From the NCBI GenBank assembly GCA_000432575.1, contig HF996791.1, positions 1 through 5,857 on the forward strand: a stretch of DNA of 5,857 nucleotides, read 5' to 3'. Position 1 is the first letter of the stretch. Each line of letters opens with the position of its first letter. The notes beneath the pieces were generated by a model. That model saw only the letters and a program-made list of their open reading frames with translations. It did not search any database and was not told the DNA's origin. This DNA comes from Clostridium sp. CAG:762. Lineage in GTDB: Bacteria; Bacillota_I; Bacilli_A; RF39; UBA660. Positions 5,830-5,857 of this stretch are shown in pieces. The translations under genes and the position numbers were made by a program.

Positions 5830-5852
5830 TTGTAAGTTATTTTTACTTACAA
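5830..5852. promoter_or_regulatory. Perfect 8-bp inverted repeat upstream of the lipid operon, candidate operator
   Basis: TTGTAAGT (5830-5837) and ACTTACAA (5845-5852) are perfect reverse complements with a 7-base A/T spacer, giving a 23-bp palindromic site. It ends 25 bases before the start codon of the first synthetase and 12 bases before its ribosome binding site. The size and symmetry suit a dimeric repressor, and TetR-family regulators commonly control fatty-acid activation genes, but the regulator is unknown. On the minus strand the repeat is not followed by a T-tract, so a terminator is unlikely. A convincing promoter cannot be assigned because the window ends 5 bases beyond the repeat. 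Confidence 0.5.
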
Positions 5853-5857
5853 TTTAA

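Noticed and set aside
5830..5852. Inverted repeat as a transcription terminator
   Set aside because: The arms are GC-poor and no T-run follows on the minus strand. On the plus strand only TTTAA follows before the window ends.
5822..5852. Promoter TTGTAA - 19 bases - TATATT for the lipid operon
   Set aside because: The predicted transcription start would fall within the ribosome binding site (5817-5812), which is too close to the start codon; the true promoter probably reaches past the window edge.

Overview
The window is a strongly A+T-rich stretch (about 70% by eye) with dense, same-strand genes, good Shine-Dalgarno sites (AGGAGGT, GGAGG, AAAGGAG), short or overlapping gene junctions and a classic T-tract terminator. 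This points to a low-GC member of the Bacillota or a related lineage. Tryptophan is encoded by TGG. All five complete genes end in TAA or TAG and none needs TGA read-through, so nothing supports a Mycoplasma-type code. The species cannot be named from the sequence.

All recognised genes lie on the minus strand, so the biological order runs from right to left. The leader (5805-5857) holds a perfect 8-bp inverted repeat just upstream of the first gene. Two tandem, paralogous acyl-CoA (or acyl-ACP) synthetase-like adenylate-forming enzymes follow (5804-4056 and 4050-2308). Next come a CDP-alcohol phosphatidyltransferase resembling PgsA (2300-1710) and a PlsC-type acyltransferase (1717-908). The junctions between these four genes are +5 bp, +7 bp and an 8-bp overlap, which indicates one translationally coupled transcription unit.

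The four enzymes fit one pathway: activation of free fatty acids, acylation of lysophosphatidate or another lysolipid, and formation of an anionic phospholipid from CDP-diacylglycerol. The simplest reading is an operon for building membrane lipid from scavenged fatty acids. That role is inferred from gene content and is not shown directly.

After plsC comes a small lipoprotein gene (846-376) with its own consensus-like promoter and a terminator whose loop contains the stop codon. A roughly 200-bp intergenic region (173-375) follows, with promoter-like elements and two short inverted repeats. The left edge cuts through the beginning of a secreted protein gene (start at 172) with a signal peptide and the kind of opening seen in beta-helix surface proteins.

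The most unusual points are a PlsC interrupted by about 70 extra residues between two conserved catalytic-core blocks, the duplicated synthetase pair with near-identical C-terminal domains, and the inverted repeat preceding the operon. I see no mobile element, CRISPR array, tRNA or rRNA, and no clearly new multi-gene system.
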